A DNA stretch of 64,000 nucleotides, from the NCBI GenBank assembly GCA_021464245.1, contig JADCRB010000056.1, positions 124,001-188,000 on the forward strand. The letters run 5' to 3'. Under the pieces are notes generated by a model. The model was not told where the DNA came from. It was given only the letters and a program-made list of their open reading frames with translations, and did not search any database. Positions 25,201-37,800 of this stretch are shown here, in pieces. The translations under genes and the position numbers were made by a program. Every line of letters begins with the position of its first letter. The first letter of the stretch is position 1. Source of the stretch: Carallia brachiata. Its lineage: Eukaryota; Streptophyta; Magnoliopsida; Malpighiales; Rhizophoraceae.

Positions 25201-26550
25201 TCCCATCAAATGCCATAAAAGTGCGAAAGAAAAGAATTGGATAATAATATTTAAGAAATAATATAATAAAATAATTATAAATTGATATAAATTATTAAAT
25301 AACTAAAATTTAAAAAAAATAATTATTAGATATGAATGAATAAATTATACAATTAGTTTATTATTACTTAAAGTTTAAAAAGATAAATTATTTCATTATT
25401 TTATTATTACTTAATATTAACCATCAAGCTAAACTCTTCACAAAAATTGCTTTGAACCGACCCGTGCGGGGCGTAAGAACAGAGGGAGAGACGTGCAAGA
25501 CTGGAGGAATGCTTGTTTATGGACAATCTTGTCTTTTAATGACGTTGTGGTTGATAAGAACGCAGTTAAAATGACTGTCTTACGCAACATGATTTGTCAT
25601 GTTAGATCATGGGATAAAATGATCGGACTAAAAATGTCATTGTCTTTTATTTCCTTTTCAAGTTATAGCAAACATGGGCTGCCCCGTTAGTTTCCTTTTA
25701 GGTGAGTGAATAAGCAATAATGAGATTTTTGTTCTACTAAATGATGATTAGAAATGCAGTGATAATGACACACACCAAGTGGGGTTTTTAGTTGTAGGAT
25801 TCCAAGTTATTTGTTACCATCTAGCGGTTTTGATTTTGAATTGTAGAAAATTGTTCTATAGACAGTGAAATTGTTCTCTCATGCACAATTTGCAAGAGGA
25901 TAACTTTTATGCTAAGTCAAACAAAGACATAACGCCATCACTTAGGACAAACTTCCAAGGCACGCAACGTTGAGAAATACTAAATAACAATATTTAAATA
26001 ATAATAAAATAACATATATTGTAATTTGAAAAAAAAAATATTAAATATCATTAAATAAATTATATAACTAATTTTTTATTACTAAAAATCGAACCATGTG
26101 ACAAAGCTCTGTAACGTTTTTGTTAATGACCGATAGATCCCCATTAAGCAACTGATCCAGGTGGTGAGGACGTATGAGATAAGCTCTCTTTAGAAAAGAT
26201 TTCACTTGAAATCAATTATCAAGGAAAACTTCAGATGATACAAACTGTTTCTTTCAGAAGTGATTTTAGAAGCATTCACTACTCATCATGGATCAAACAC
26301 GCTGCAAAGGACTAGAAATCCCACCATCGTGTCAAAAGAGGTAAAATAAATACCACATATAACATCATCAATATAACTCAAAATCCCAAACCCCTTTCAC
26401 CAACTCACATGCTATTGCCTTTGGGCAGTGTCTTCCTCCCTTCAAAGCTATATAACTTTTAGGAAATCAAAAGTGTAAAGACCAAAAAGAAAAGAGGTAA
26501 TCCAAGCCTCTTACAAAGTGTGAAAACAACTCCAAACCAGTTAAAACAGA

Positions 26551-29500
26551 TTAGTCGGTTTGAGTAACGTGGGTATTGTTTCCATCAAGGTAAGGTTCGT
26601 CTCGAGTGATATAGGTATTATTTTCACTTCCATCAAGTTGTTCCCTCTGCAGGCTATTACGCTGGCACCAGCATAGATACTTGGGTATTGGACCATCTTC
26701 TCCTATAACCCAAGTATGGTTTGCTACATTGTCCAGTGTCATCCTCTGCTTCGGGTCTGCAAGCGACATGGTCAATGCAAAGCCATCTCAGAAATACAAA
26801 AGACAACATGACTAAAGGAATTCACACTTCCTATCAGCTCAGCTGGGTGGGAACAATTCCGAGACTGAATATATTTGACCTGAGCCTTTAAATGAAAGAA
26901 AAAGATTCACCCACCTTTGCAAAGAATTCCTTTGAGTAGGTCCTTCAGCTGCTCATTCATTCCATCTGGAAGCACTAAAGGATTATTCACAATCTGAACA
27001 CGGGAATAAAAAACCTATTCATTATCTGTTTAATAATAATGAGGCTAAAAATGAAGCCAACTTCTGCAGGGGATCTCCCCATAAAAAGATTTTTTTTTTT
27101 TTTGGTGGGGGGAGGGGGAATTACAGGGGTAATTTCCTTGCCTTGTCATATGTCTCTTGTAATGTTTCTCCAAGAAATGGGTACTTTCCCAGTATCATAC
27201 AGTATAAAGTCACTCCAACTGCCCATGTGTCTGCTGCTTTGCCATGATAGTTTGTACCTGTTGGACAATAAATGAAATTCAAGAAAAGTTGTAATAAATG
27301 TCATGTCCTGTTAGTTTAAGCTTTACAAAAAGCATTTCTCAGCTTAGGAGAAAGACCTAACCTAAGCAGCACTCTGGTGCAGTGAAAACGGGTGTTCCAG
27401 GAGATCTGCGAAGCTCATCATTATCATCCTGCGGGACCATAATGTCAAGTTTTCATAAATTGAAGTGACAAACCAAGGAGAAACAATTAACTTGAAACAA
27501 ATTTCCCAAAAAGGATGGATCCTGCGGGACCATAATGTCAAGTTTTCATAAATTAAAGTGACAAACCAAGGAGAAACAATTAACTTGAAACAAATTTCCC
27601 AAAAAGGATGGATCATGGCATATTGTCACCGCTCTTCTTTTCAAAGATAAGTTAGTTGTCACTGCATTTAGGATGAAGAAGCTTCCTCACCTCAAATACT
27701 TGACTCACACTGAAATCTCCAATCTTCACCGTACCAGAGCGAGTAACCAACAGATTGTCAGGTTTAATATCCCCATGCACTATATTCTGTTTCGTTGACA
27801 GAGAGAAAAAAAAAAAAAGGATCAGTACCTTTAACAATCCACTTATCAACATATCCCATAGGAGAAAATATCAACAAATACGAAGAAATTGCAGACAGTC
27901 TCTGAAGAATATCCTGATTGAATATGTGACATAAAAATACCATAGCTAAGTTGCATGCATAATTTTCCATATAAAATCATTCATGTTCCAATCTAAAATC
28001 ACTGACAGAGACGTAAAACAGAAATCTCCAGCGGATTTCCTCTCCCTTGCCAGCAAACTGATAAATCACTCATTTCAATGAGATCAGCTATGAACATAAT
28101 GACAGATTTGAGCGGAGTGAGAGCAGTCACATTGTGATCGCTGATAACAATGGCAGATCAAGACTAGAAATAGCAGCTTGTAGTATACATATTCAGAAAA
28201 ATTGCAGAAGGAAAAAAAAAAAAAGAAAAGAAAGAAAAGAAAGCCACCAGGGGTAATAGTGCAAGAGTTTTCCATTAAAAAATGATAATAATCTCTTTAA
28301 GCACTCTTATCTACCTGACCCATATGTCAGATATATGCAACAATCTATAAGCAATGGTGCCCTCTATAACAGGATGACCAACAAGATGAAGAAGCGCACA
28401 GGAAAATAATATCTCTATGAACAAAGAGTATGACAATAAAAGATTATCAAGTCAAAACACAATTGCTGGTGATGGTAAGTAATGTAAAAGTTTGGAAGAC
28501 CATACATGGGAATGAAGATACGTCAGCCCAGATATAATATTCCTCAAGTACTTTCTAGCAGTCTTTTCTCCTATTCCACCAGGAGGCCCAGAGCCCTCCC
28601 AAGCCCATTTTCCGTCAACATATTCAAGAACTGTAAAATGGAAAAGGCATCTTTGATCAATCATCAAGGTAATCCAATACTTTTTTTACAATTGTATCAT
28701 CAATGCAGAGCCAGTCACACATGCTGGAACAGTTACCACTCAGACAAAAACAACAACAAAAGAAAGAATAATGATTTAAATACCCATGAAGAAGTCATCT
28801 GTGTTTGGGTCATCAATCACCTCAACGAGATTGACAATGTTAGGATGGTGCAACATTTTCATGATCAGAACCTGCCAAAAGGAAAAAAAAAAAAAAAAAG
28901 ATAAATTTCTCTGGGCTGCGTCCCACAGTGTTGTATAACACAGAACAGTTTAAAGGTTATTTAACTACCAAAACTATTTTTTTAATCATGCAACGCAATA
29001 ATCAACTATGGTTCAATGCTAAGCACTTACATATAAAAACCGACTTTATAGGATTACAAGTAGCATATCATAACTACCTATCAAAAACAAAAAAAAAAAG
29101 TAACACATAATCAGAATCAGCAAGCTTCATCTCATGGAGGCTACTGCACAATCAACAGCATTAAAGACTACGAACTTTTGTTTAAGAGCAAAATCTAAAC
29201 AAAGTTAATGTTGTCCCCCTTTCCAAACACAAAGAGTCCACATCAAGGTATACTTCTCTATATTGTCATCAGAATGGGCAAGCATAACAAAACAAATAAC
29301 TAAAGCAATTTGCCAAAAGATCCCATTTTGATTTGCAAATCACAACTGTACAGCAAACTTCAAACAAGACAATAGTCAAATACCTCACGAAGAACATCAC
29401 TCATTGCAGTCTCGGAAGGTGCAACACGCAGCTTCAATAAATGAGACTTGTGGAAGGCCTGCATTCAAAAATGCAATTTAATATGTAGATAAACTACAAC

Positions 29501-30694
29501 CCATGGTCTAAAGTAAGGGAAATCTACACATGCCAGAACTGTGAAAAGTAGTGAAAATATCATTATGTGCTGTTTCTCACTTCCATATTTGAAATTTTAG
29601 TTGACACTAATTTCCTCCAGCTCCAAGCCCATTTTTAAACTGACACTACTAGTCTGCAGAAAACAAGTAAACTCCTATATTAAGTCCAATAAAAAACCCA
29701 CCTTAATGGCATAATGCTTTCCATCTACACTGCTTCGATACAACACCTGTTCAGAAGCAATTTTTTTTTAAAAAAAAAAAAGAAGAAAAAAAAAACTTGT
29801 AAGCCAATGTCTTCAAGCAAGTTATTCTACATAAAATTTTCCAGAACCATGTTTACCACTTTGCCGTAACTTCCAGCACCTATCCTGTACTGACGGACAT
29901 ACTCATTGAGCATTTTATTCCCATTTTCATCCTGAAAAAGCATCCAGAGAAACAATTTCTAATGTTACAAGGGATAAAATGATCAATGAGACAACCAACC
30001 AATCTTATACCATTTAAACACATACATGGCGCACATAAATGCAAATCCCAAATCTAAGCGACCTGTGCATGATAAGCGATCCTAAAGTACCATATTCTTC
30101 AGCAGGTTGCATTTGACGTTATTTCATTCATATAGAGGGATACATATACATGCCACCAAAACCTTACACCTTATAAGCATCCCGTGATGTGGAAGAGAAG
30201 GAAAGAGGACACCTACGGAAGAAGAAAGGATGGATTCACAAGTACCAACTGATCTTATACGTAAGGAAAAGATACATGAAAATAATAAATTATACCAGAT
30301 GTTAAACCACATAGAGCTACTTATGCAAAGTAGTAAACATGCGAAAAAAGAAAAAAAGAAAAAGAGTCAACACCTCTGAACGAACAAGCTTATGTGTTTC
30401 CTTGACAGGAAATTGCCTGCAAATCATTCCATTTTGCTCTCTGAGCCGCAAAATCTCTTCAGAATGCTTAACTTGATTTGAGTACTTGCCGTTACTCCCA
30501 TAACCAGCATCAATAATATCATCATTATCGAAGCCATTATCTTCATCTCCAATTTCTTCATCTAACAAACAATCTTGGGATAGATTATGATTCATCACAG
30601 AAATCTGCCCTGGCTTTCGTTTGGGCTTCCTGATGAATCCAAAACAGCTACAACAGCCCATTGCTCCAGCAAACAAATAACCCTTACTGAACAT
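26551..30694 (-). CDS. GRIK: SnRK1-activating protein kinase, GRIK/SnAK family
   Basis: GRIK kinases phosphorylate the activation loop of SnRK1, the plant AMPK/Snf1, and so sit upstream of energy signalling. Eleven exons join cleanly: 30374-30694, 29857-29931, 29702-29746, 29384-29458, 28784-28871, 28506-28630, 27691-27786, 27362-27428, 27142-27257, 26915-26993 and 26551-26756. They total 1293 bp, 430 residues. The N-terminus (MFSKGYLFAGAMGCCSCFG) and EEILRLREQNGMICRQFPVKETHKLVR fit the family. Kinase motifs are GAGSYGKV (about 125), YAIK (Lys147), HGDIKPDN (Asp249), DFSVSQ in place of DFG (about 267), SPGTPVFTAPE and WAVGVTLYCMILGKYPF. The GHN-less acidic tail is variable. The DFS form is normal for this family. 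Intron 9 (after residues TYDK) appears to be GC-AG. Intron 7 ends in a 93-bp tandem duplication that also copies the splice acceptor. Confidence 0.95.
27426..27611. repeat. 93-bp tandem duplication spanning GRIK intron 7 acceptor
   Basis: Units 27426-27518 and 27519-27611 differ at one base. Each holds the minus-strand acceptor sequence CCCGCAG followed by GAT. The frame and family alignment require the acceptor at 27428/27429; the extra copy lies 93 bases upstream at 27521/27522. Confidence 0.95.
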
Positions 30695-33600
30695 GTAAAA
30701 AGCTCAAGCTTTTAACTAGTTGCTACAATTTTCAGCAGCTATGAGGAAACAAGGCCAATCCTGAGAAGAAAGCAATCCACTAAAGTCAACATATCGTAAA
30801 TCCCATAACCCACTTCGTAAAAATCACCAAAACCCAATCAAACCAATAAAAGGCTTCTTCTTGTTCACATTATTCGCCTTTAAATTACACATATACGCCA
30901 CACATCACACACATTTTTGCCAAAATGAACAATTTCAAACCTGAATTACAACAGAAATGGAAGAGAGGGCTTAAGCCCACAATGCTTGGCTAGTCCAACG
31001 GATGCCATTCAGCCAAATGAAAGAAGAAACGAACGATATTGAATCCAATAAAAGGGGAACCACACATCCTTGTGGTTCCAGCTCCAAGATCAACAATGCA
31101 ACCTCAATTTCCACCACCACCTTCCCCACCAAACTATTGACCTCTCTCTAACATGAATACTCTGAAAACAACACAACAAAAACAGATTATCAATTACAAC
31201 AAAAATAAGCATCAAATTAAATACCCAGAATCAGAAAAAAGAATAAAAAGAACAAAAATAAAAAAGCACACCTTCACTGCAAGCTCATAAAAAAGAGCGT
31301 GATTTCAGACCAAACAGAGCCGACCCACTTAAGAATCGATGAGTTGAAGAGCACCCAATTAAAAAAGGTCAAAACTTTGAATCAAATCAGAGCCTAATTT
31401 TTTATGGGGGATCTGAACTAGGACATAAAATTCAAAACCCTAGGTGGGATTTCAAGAGAAAGAGATAGAAAAATATAAACTTGAGAGATGACTTCCCAAT
31501 GGGAGGGTGGTGGGCCAGGGTATCAAGAGAAAAAAAGAAGAAAGCTGAGAAATTTGGAGGCTAATTAAGGGTACCAAAAAAGGCGAAAAAACTGTTGTTT
31601 TGCTAGAACTTGTAGGGCTGGTGGGTGGAAATTGCACGAGTTTTAGAAGGAAAAACTACCAAAAAGTGATGCTTCTATAGACTACGTTTGTTGGCAGAGG
31701 GCCTCTCCAATTCAAGTGAAAACAGGCAGGAATTTGGAGAAAAGTTTTGGGCCCTTCAGCTTGGTACGTTGCACTTGCATCGCACCAAGGTTTGCCATTT
31801 TTACTAGAGCCGCGTGACAGTTGTTTAGATTGAAAAAAAATTAATTAAAAATAATTAAAATTTTTTCAGTTTCATTTTTTATTCTTTTCTATCATTGCCA
31901 AACACAGCACCTATAATTGGGGATGAAAATAAGATGTACCTTTTCCTATCTATTTTTCGTTATTTCTGTCCTTGCAACAATAATTTTTTTAAAGTTCTTT
32001 TTAAATTTCTTTATTATTAATTCCACTATATTAAGGATGACAATTGTCCTGCCGATCTTAAATCATTAGATAGTTAAATTAAAAAAAAGATATATAAACT
32101 ATTAAATATTAATAAATTGTGTGCTTATCTATAATCTTCTAAAAATATTTGAACAAAAATCAATAAGAGGTATCATTTTTTGGAATTTTTGAATGGGAAG
32201 AGAAGAAAATGAAGATAATATATAACATAGACGTAATAATTACTATGAACAAAAATGTATATTACTTAAAATATGTAACTATTATTGTAATTATCACTAG
32301 ACAAGAAAAAAAAATTTTATGCATAGAGAATAATTGTTCATGAAAAATGGTTTTCTTTAATTATGTATTCTCGTAATTGTGACATTGCAATCACAGACAC
32401 AAACCCTTTTTTCCAATGATAAATTAAGTCTTTTTTTTATTTTAAGATTTCTTTTCATATTCTCTATGGAGAAATATGGTATGTTATCATTCATTAATCG
32501 ATATTTTACATTTTTCTATTGAAAAAATAAAGAAAAAATGTTGATTGTGATGTATAAAAAAGAATAATGTTTTTTTTTCTATCCTTTCGGAGGATAAGGC
32601 AAATTCTTGCTTTTGCAATTCTAGAACCTCTAGACTCCGTAAAGGAAAAAAAGCAAAAAAAGAAAAATATTGATAATATGCTTGGGGGCCTAAGAAAAAA
32701 AAAGAAAAAGAAAAAGAAAATTAGCTGCGTACCAAAAGCATCCTTTGGCACTTTATGAGAAGGAAAATTCCTTTGAAAGTTTGGTGCATGCGTACTCTTT
32801 CATGCTTGTTATGATTCATTCAACACATTCCGATGGACAAGAAAATTATTAAAAAAAAAAAAAGTAAGTTTATATAGATGCGTAATATATAATTTTTTAT
32901 TAAAAATTATCTTATAATTATACTCAATTAAATATATATTTAATTTTACTAAATATCTTAATAAAATTTAAAACGTATAATTTTATAATATAAATTAAAT
33001 AATTAAGTCTGCAATAAGCAGCAATATTATATACGGATAACCCCATATTTTTTGAAAAGAAAATAATATTTAAAACTTTAAAAATAAAAATTTTAATTTC
33101 TCTTTTAATAAAGACATAACCTTTTAAATCTTAGGGAATATTTACGTAATGCAGTAGTTTAATGGTAGATCAATTTTGACAGATTATACGTAATAAAAAA
33201 AATTTATAATTTTTTAAATTTTTGACCATTATCGAGTATCAAATTTATAAATATTTTAATAAAATAATATATTTACAATTGGGTCATAAGTAATAGACCA
33301 AACAAACAGTAGAAAAATTACGCCAACCTCCTCGAATTTGAAATACAACTTGCATAGGCCAAACAGACAGCACGAAAATTTGATCAAGGTAAACTGGTAA
33401 ACCGATCAATGACACTGCCACCAGTTTTTGTATATATAATTGAGTTCTTTTCAATTATTGAATTATTAGATTAGATAATTACCTTGTAGGCTTGTATTGT
33501 CATACTATTCACTTTTCTTTTTTAATATTTCTTTTTTCATAATTTTCTCTAATTATTTAAATAATTTATTTTTTTATTTTTTTCTCGCAAATTACTATTT

Positions 33601-33814
33601 ATTTTTCTTTGTCATCACTTTTCTTACAACTTTCTTTATTTATTCTAATAATCTTATTTTCTCATAAATTTCTTTCTTATTTTTTTTTATGCCTTTTCTC
33701 TCTATTCAATCACACTGTAAGGGATAATTCAAGGTTATCAAAACCGAATCGGTCATTGAATTAAAAATATTAGTGAGTTAAGATTCAACAGGTTGAACTA
33801 GTCGAACATGTATT

Positions 33815-33849
<35 letters not shown>

Positions 33850-34452
33850 TAATTAAAAAAATAATAATTATGGACAGTAATTAAGTATTAATTTTTTTAA
33901 TTTAAGGATAAAATTGAAATTTTAAATAGATTTAGAACTAAATTGAATTTTTTAATTAAATTGAGTGTTTAAATTATAATTTAAATAATAGTTGCTATAA
34001 AATTATAATTTATGAATTTTTAATTTGACTGAACCGGTTCAACCGATTTAATTTTAATCAATTTTGACCAGTTTTTACCAGTTTTGACCGGTCTAAGTCA
34101 TTGCTGAAAATTTGTCTAAATCGGCCTGAACTACCGGCCAATCACCGGTTCAATCAATTCAACCGATTGGTCTGATCTGAATTTAATTTTATGTTAGATA
34201 CACGCATGAAGCTACGTTTCCTTTGTTAGAAAAAAAATAAAAAAAACATAAAAAGATATTGAGAAATGGGAGAAAAACGTTGGGAGCGAGCGCCATAGGA
34301 AATGAAAGGGCCAATGTATTCCTAAAACCGCACGGCTCTTTCTCTCTCTCTCTCTCCCTTCAATTTGCATTATAACGTTGAAAAGTCAGGCGAAAAGGCG
34401 ACCGGCGGCGAGAGCTTTTTTTTTGCCAAAAAAAAACACAAGAAGAAAAAAA
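30695..34452. other. Intergenic between divergent GRIK and PDX2
   Basis: The left part, to about 31650, probably includes the GRIK leader and promoter. The middle is AT-rich with nothing recognised. A repeat rich in CCGGTT words lies at 33735-34180, and CT microsatellite DNA precedes the PDX2 start. Confidence 0.55.
33735..34180. repeat. Dispersed-type repeat with CCGGTT/CAACCG words and (AT)n core
   Basis: Words such as gaaccggttcaaccg, gaccggtct, ctaccggcc and caccggttcaat recur on the right side. The left side has aaccgaatcggtcattgaa, and an (AT)n run lies at 33819-33847. I have seen this style in non-autonomous plant transposons, but no clear terminal repeat or target duplication is visible, so the class stays open. 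Confidence 0.5.
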
Positions 34453-34771
34453 ATGGCTGTGGGCGTCCTCGCTTTACAGGGTTCTTTCAACGAACATATC
34501 GCCGGCAAGCACTCTCTCCCTCTCTCTCTCTCTATATATATATAGATATATATAAGTACTGGGGTTGGTTGGTTGTTGGTTTTTAATTTGTGGTGTGGCT
34601 CAAGTCGTGTCTATGTGTTTTTTTTGTGTTAATTTGGCAGCACTTAGAAGATTGGGAGTGAAGGGAGTGGAGATTAGGAAGCCGGAGCAGCTCCAAAATG
34701 TCACCTCCCTTATTATTCCCGGCGGCGAAAGCACCACCATGGCCAAGCTCGCCCAGTATCATAACCTGGTC

Positions 34772-34807
<36 letters not shown>

Positions 34808-34820
34808 TATATATAATATA
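34336..34820. repeat. Three CT to TA composite microsatellites around PDX2 exons 1-2
   Basis: Pyrimidine or CT runs at 34336-34360 (leader), 34511-34554 (intron 1, CT then TATA) and 34770-34820 (intron 2, CT then TATA). The last begins directly at the exon 2 splice donor. Confidence 0.9.
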
Positions 34821-37800
34821 ACAGCTCCACACATGCACAAATGAGAAAGAAAAATGGGCCTCACGAGGCTCATTTGTGCATGTATGGAGTTGTTTTTGCA
34901 TGCGAATGACAATCCCATTCAGATATAATAATAGATTTCAGCAGCCATCTCTCTGTTATATGATTGCAATTTATATTGGAGAAAATGAGCTTGTGGGTTT
35001 TTTTCTTTTTTGTAATACTGTTCCTTTTGCAACTATTGGCGTAGCAATTTCTGTTTCTATGAGAAAAAAAAAAAAGGTTTATTTGGCTTTAGTTTTGGAT
35101 GTTTATGGCTTGCAGTTTCCGGCTCTGCGAGAGTTCGTTAAAATGGGGAAGCCTGTGTGGGGGACTTGTGCGGGTCTTATCTTCTTAGCAAACAGTGCAT
35201 ATGGTGGGTTCATATGATGTGTTCAGTGTTTGGTAAATGTGGGTTGGCAATGTCTTTGTAGTTTGAACTTTGAAATCGTGAATTTCGTGGAATGCCCATT
35301 TTTAGGACAGAAAGCCGGAGGACAGGAACTAATCGGGGGTCTAGATTGCACGGTGCATAGAAATTACTTTGGCAGTCAGGTAAATGTTTCTGTATTCCTC
35401 TTGAATAAATGCTGTTTGCCAATGTATTTAGAGCTAGGTAGCGCATTGGTAGTCTGTATTGTTAGCTTTAGTTTTGATGGCTGCGCTGTGTTCTGAACAA
35501 TTGCGTGTGGAGGTGAAATTTTGGTAATTGTTGCTTCTAGTGCAGTGTAACTGGCAATGCATTTCTAAGCATGATTGACATTCCAAGTTTGTTTTCATGA
35601 CGAGTGCAGAGTTCAGAGTATCAGGTTCCTTGACTTTGAGGAGTTTGTTTTTAGTTTTCTTTGTTTATTTTTTTCGATTGCGGTTTAGAGATTCTTAGTG
35701 CATTTAATATGAAGGGCAAGTTTTGGTTCAGTGGTAAGATTACTTTACTATGATTTGGAGGGTAGAGGAAACAGCATTGGCATGCCTGTAAAAACAGGGA
35801 TAAGGTTGCATATATCTGATCTTTCCCTTACCCCACATTCCACATTGTGTGAAGCCTAATGCATTAGGTTGCCCTTGTGTGATCACTATCCTACAATTAT
35901 GTTGTTTAATTGGCTCTGAAGTTTTATTTAAAGTCTGTTGGTCACTTGCAGTGTTAGTGTATATCTGAATTTTTATAATACACCCTAACCATAAGTAAGG
36001 AAACTGCTTTGTGAATTCTTTCATAACCATTTTGACATTCTCTTTTGGATAAGAAAAAATATAGAAATATGGAGAGACATGTTTATTTATACCAAAGGAG
36101 TTGAAATTTCTGGCCATGCAGTAAAAGTTTGCCTGCACAGATTCAAAGCTTTGAGGCGGAGCTTTCAGTTCCAGAACTTGTACGTAAGGAAGGCGGCCCT
36201 GAAACCTTCCGTGGGATTTTTATCCGTGCTCCTGCAGTGCTTGAAGTTGGGCCTGGAGTTGAAGTCCTAGCTGAGTATCCTGTCCCATCCACCAATGTAT
36301 TGTATTCAAGCTCTGGGGTCAAAATCCAAGAGGTTTGTACGTGCTGTTCCTTATTTAATGTCACTTCCTTGTCACCAGTCTTCCCAATGCCATGAAATTT
36401 TTTCAACCATACAACTATGTATGAGGCCATATTTGCTGGGTATGCATATTCTTTTTCTTTGTCACTGCCATGTAAAGATTGAATTTATAGCTTGTTCCAA
36501 GGTGGATAGCATGCAGATAGATTACAGTTTATTCTGGGAAGATTTTTGTTAATGTGTTGCTTCAGCTAGCAATAGAACTGGGATTTCCTAGTTTTTGGGT
36601 ATTAGAAAAAACTAAGCTGATACTTTCTAGCTAATGACAGTCAAGATGATGTGGTCTTGAAAAGTGTGGACAATGTCTTCGGATAGATCATGGTCAAAAT
36701 ATGGAAAGGGTCCTGCTCCACAGCATCTTGTACAGAAGTAACATAACTGTGCTTTCATCGACTCAGAATATGGTGCTTCTTTATATTTGCACTGGCCTTT
36801 AGCAGTGCTGCAAACTAGGCCCCATGACAATATTTCAGAGAAGCAACGGGGAAAGTTGGATATCGCTATGACCAAATTAAATTTTCTAGTTAGGAACAAA
36901 TTTTCAGTCAGCATTAGCATTGATGCTACTAAATTGCTGAATTTGATGATTGCATCAACAGAGGAAAAGAACTTTTCAGATGTAGAAACTAGTGATGAAA
37001 ATTTTCTTGAATGTTTAGGTATCATGGTCCAGATTGAAGAATCAGCATTGGAGATGACTAGATCATAATTGTGTCCCATCTAGTTCCTCGTAGGTTTGAC
37101 ATGACATCTAATTATAGATGTTTAGGCCCTTGGTTTTGTGTCGCTCTACTCCTACAATTGTCATCAAAGACACTTTGTCATTATTGACTTGACATTCAGT
37201 AATTTGAATAATTGTGAGGGATAGAGGCTAATTACTTCTTATTTGCATTTGCGAAGATTGGCATGAGTAAAAAAGTATCAAGTAAGAGAGAACTGTAATT
37301 GTGACATCGGGCTAAGAGTCACACTTGAGCTTTTGGGCCAAAATTTGTTCAACATAGTTTGGATAAGCCTTTTTCTAATCCCTGCTGGCTTGATTTTATG
37401 GTAGGGTTATCATACTCGTGAAGCAGGTACCTGAAGGCAAATAATTGAGTCAGTAGTTTGAGTTTTGCCTTTGTTTGGAGACCATAACAATATCCCATCA
37501 ATTGTCAGCTTGTTTATGTAACCGGATTTCTCCATCTGTTGGCAGTTGACTAGGGACAGTCTGCCATGGACTAAAGATGAATGTATTAGATAATGGGTCT
37601 ATTTTGGCCAAAAACTTGTCCTGCTTATAGGAGACTTGCTTTCCACTAAGTGAGATTGGTTTCTCACATAATTTGTTCACATGTTTGTCTTTATCTTCTT
37701 CCCCTCTTTCCCGAGAAACTCCCTGTTCTCCTTTGTTGTGGTTGTCTATCATATATTTATGGCGATTCTTTCCTTTTTTTTTGGTTTTTTTTTTTTTCCT

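Larger units (their letters stand above)
22425..26550. other. Intergenic, repeats but no gene
   Basis: The left edge is the promoter side of the LUL-type gene. The stretch holds an AT hairpin (22966-23076), a MITE-like element (23361-23582) and a GC-rich island (24940-25200). An open frame at 24294-24563 has no family resemblance and reads through a good splice donor, so it is not called. The 3' flank of GRIK lies at the right edge. Confidence 0.6.
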
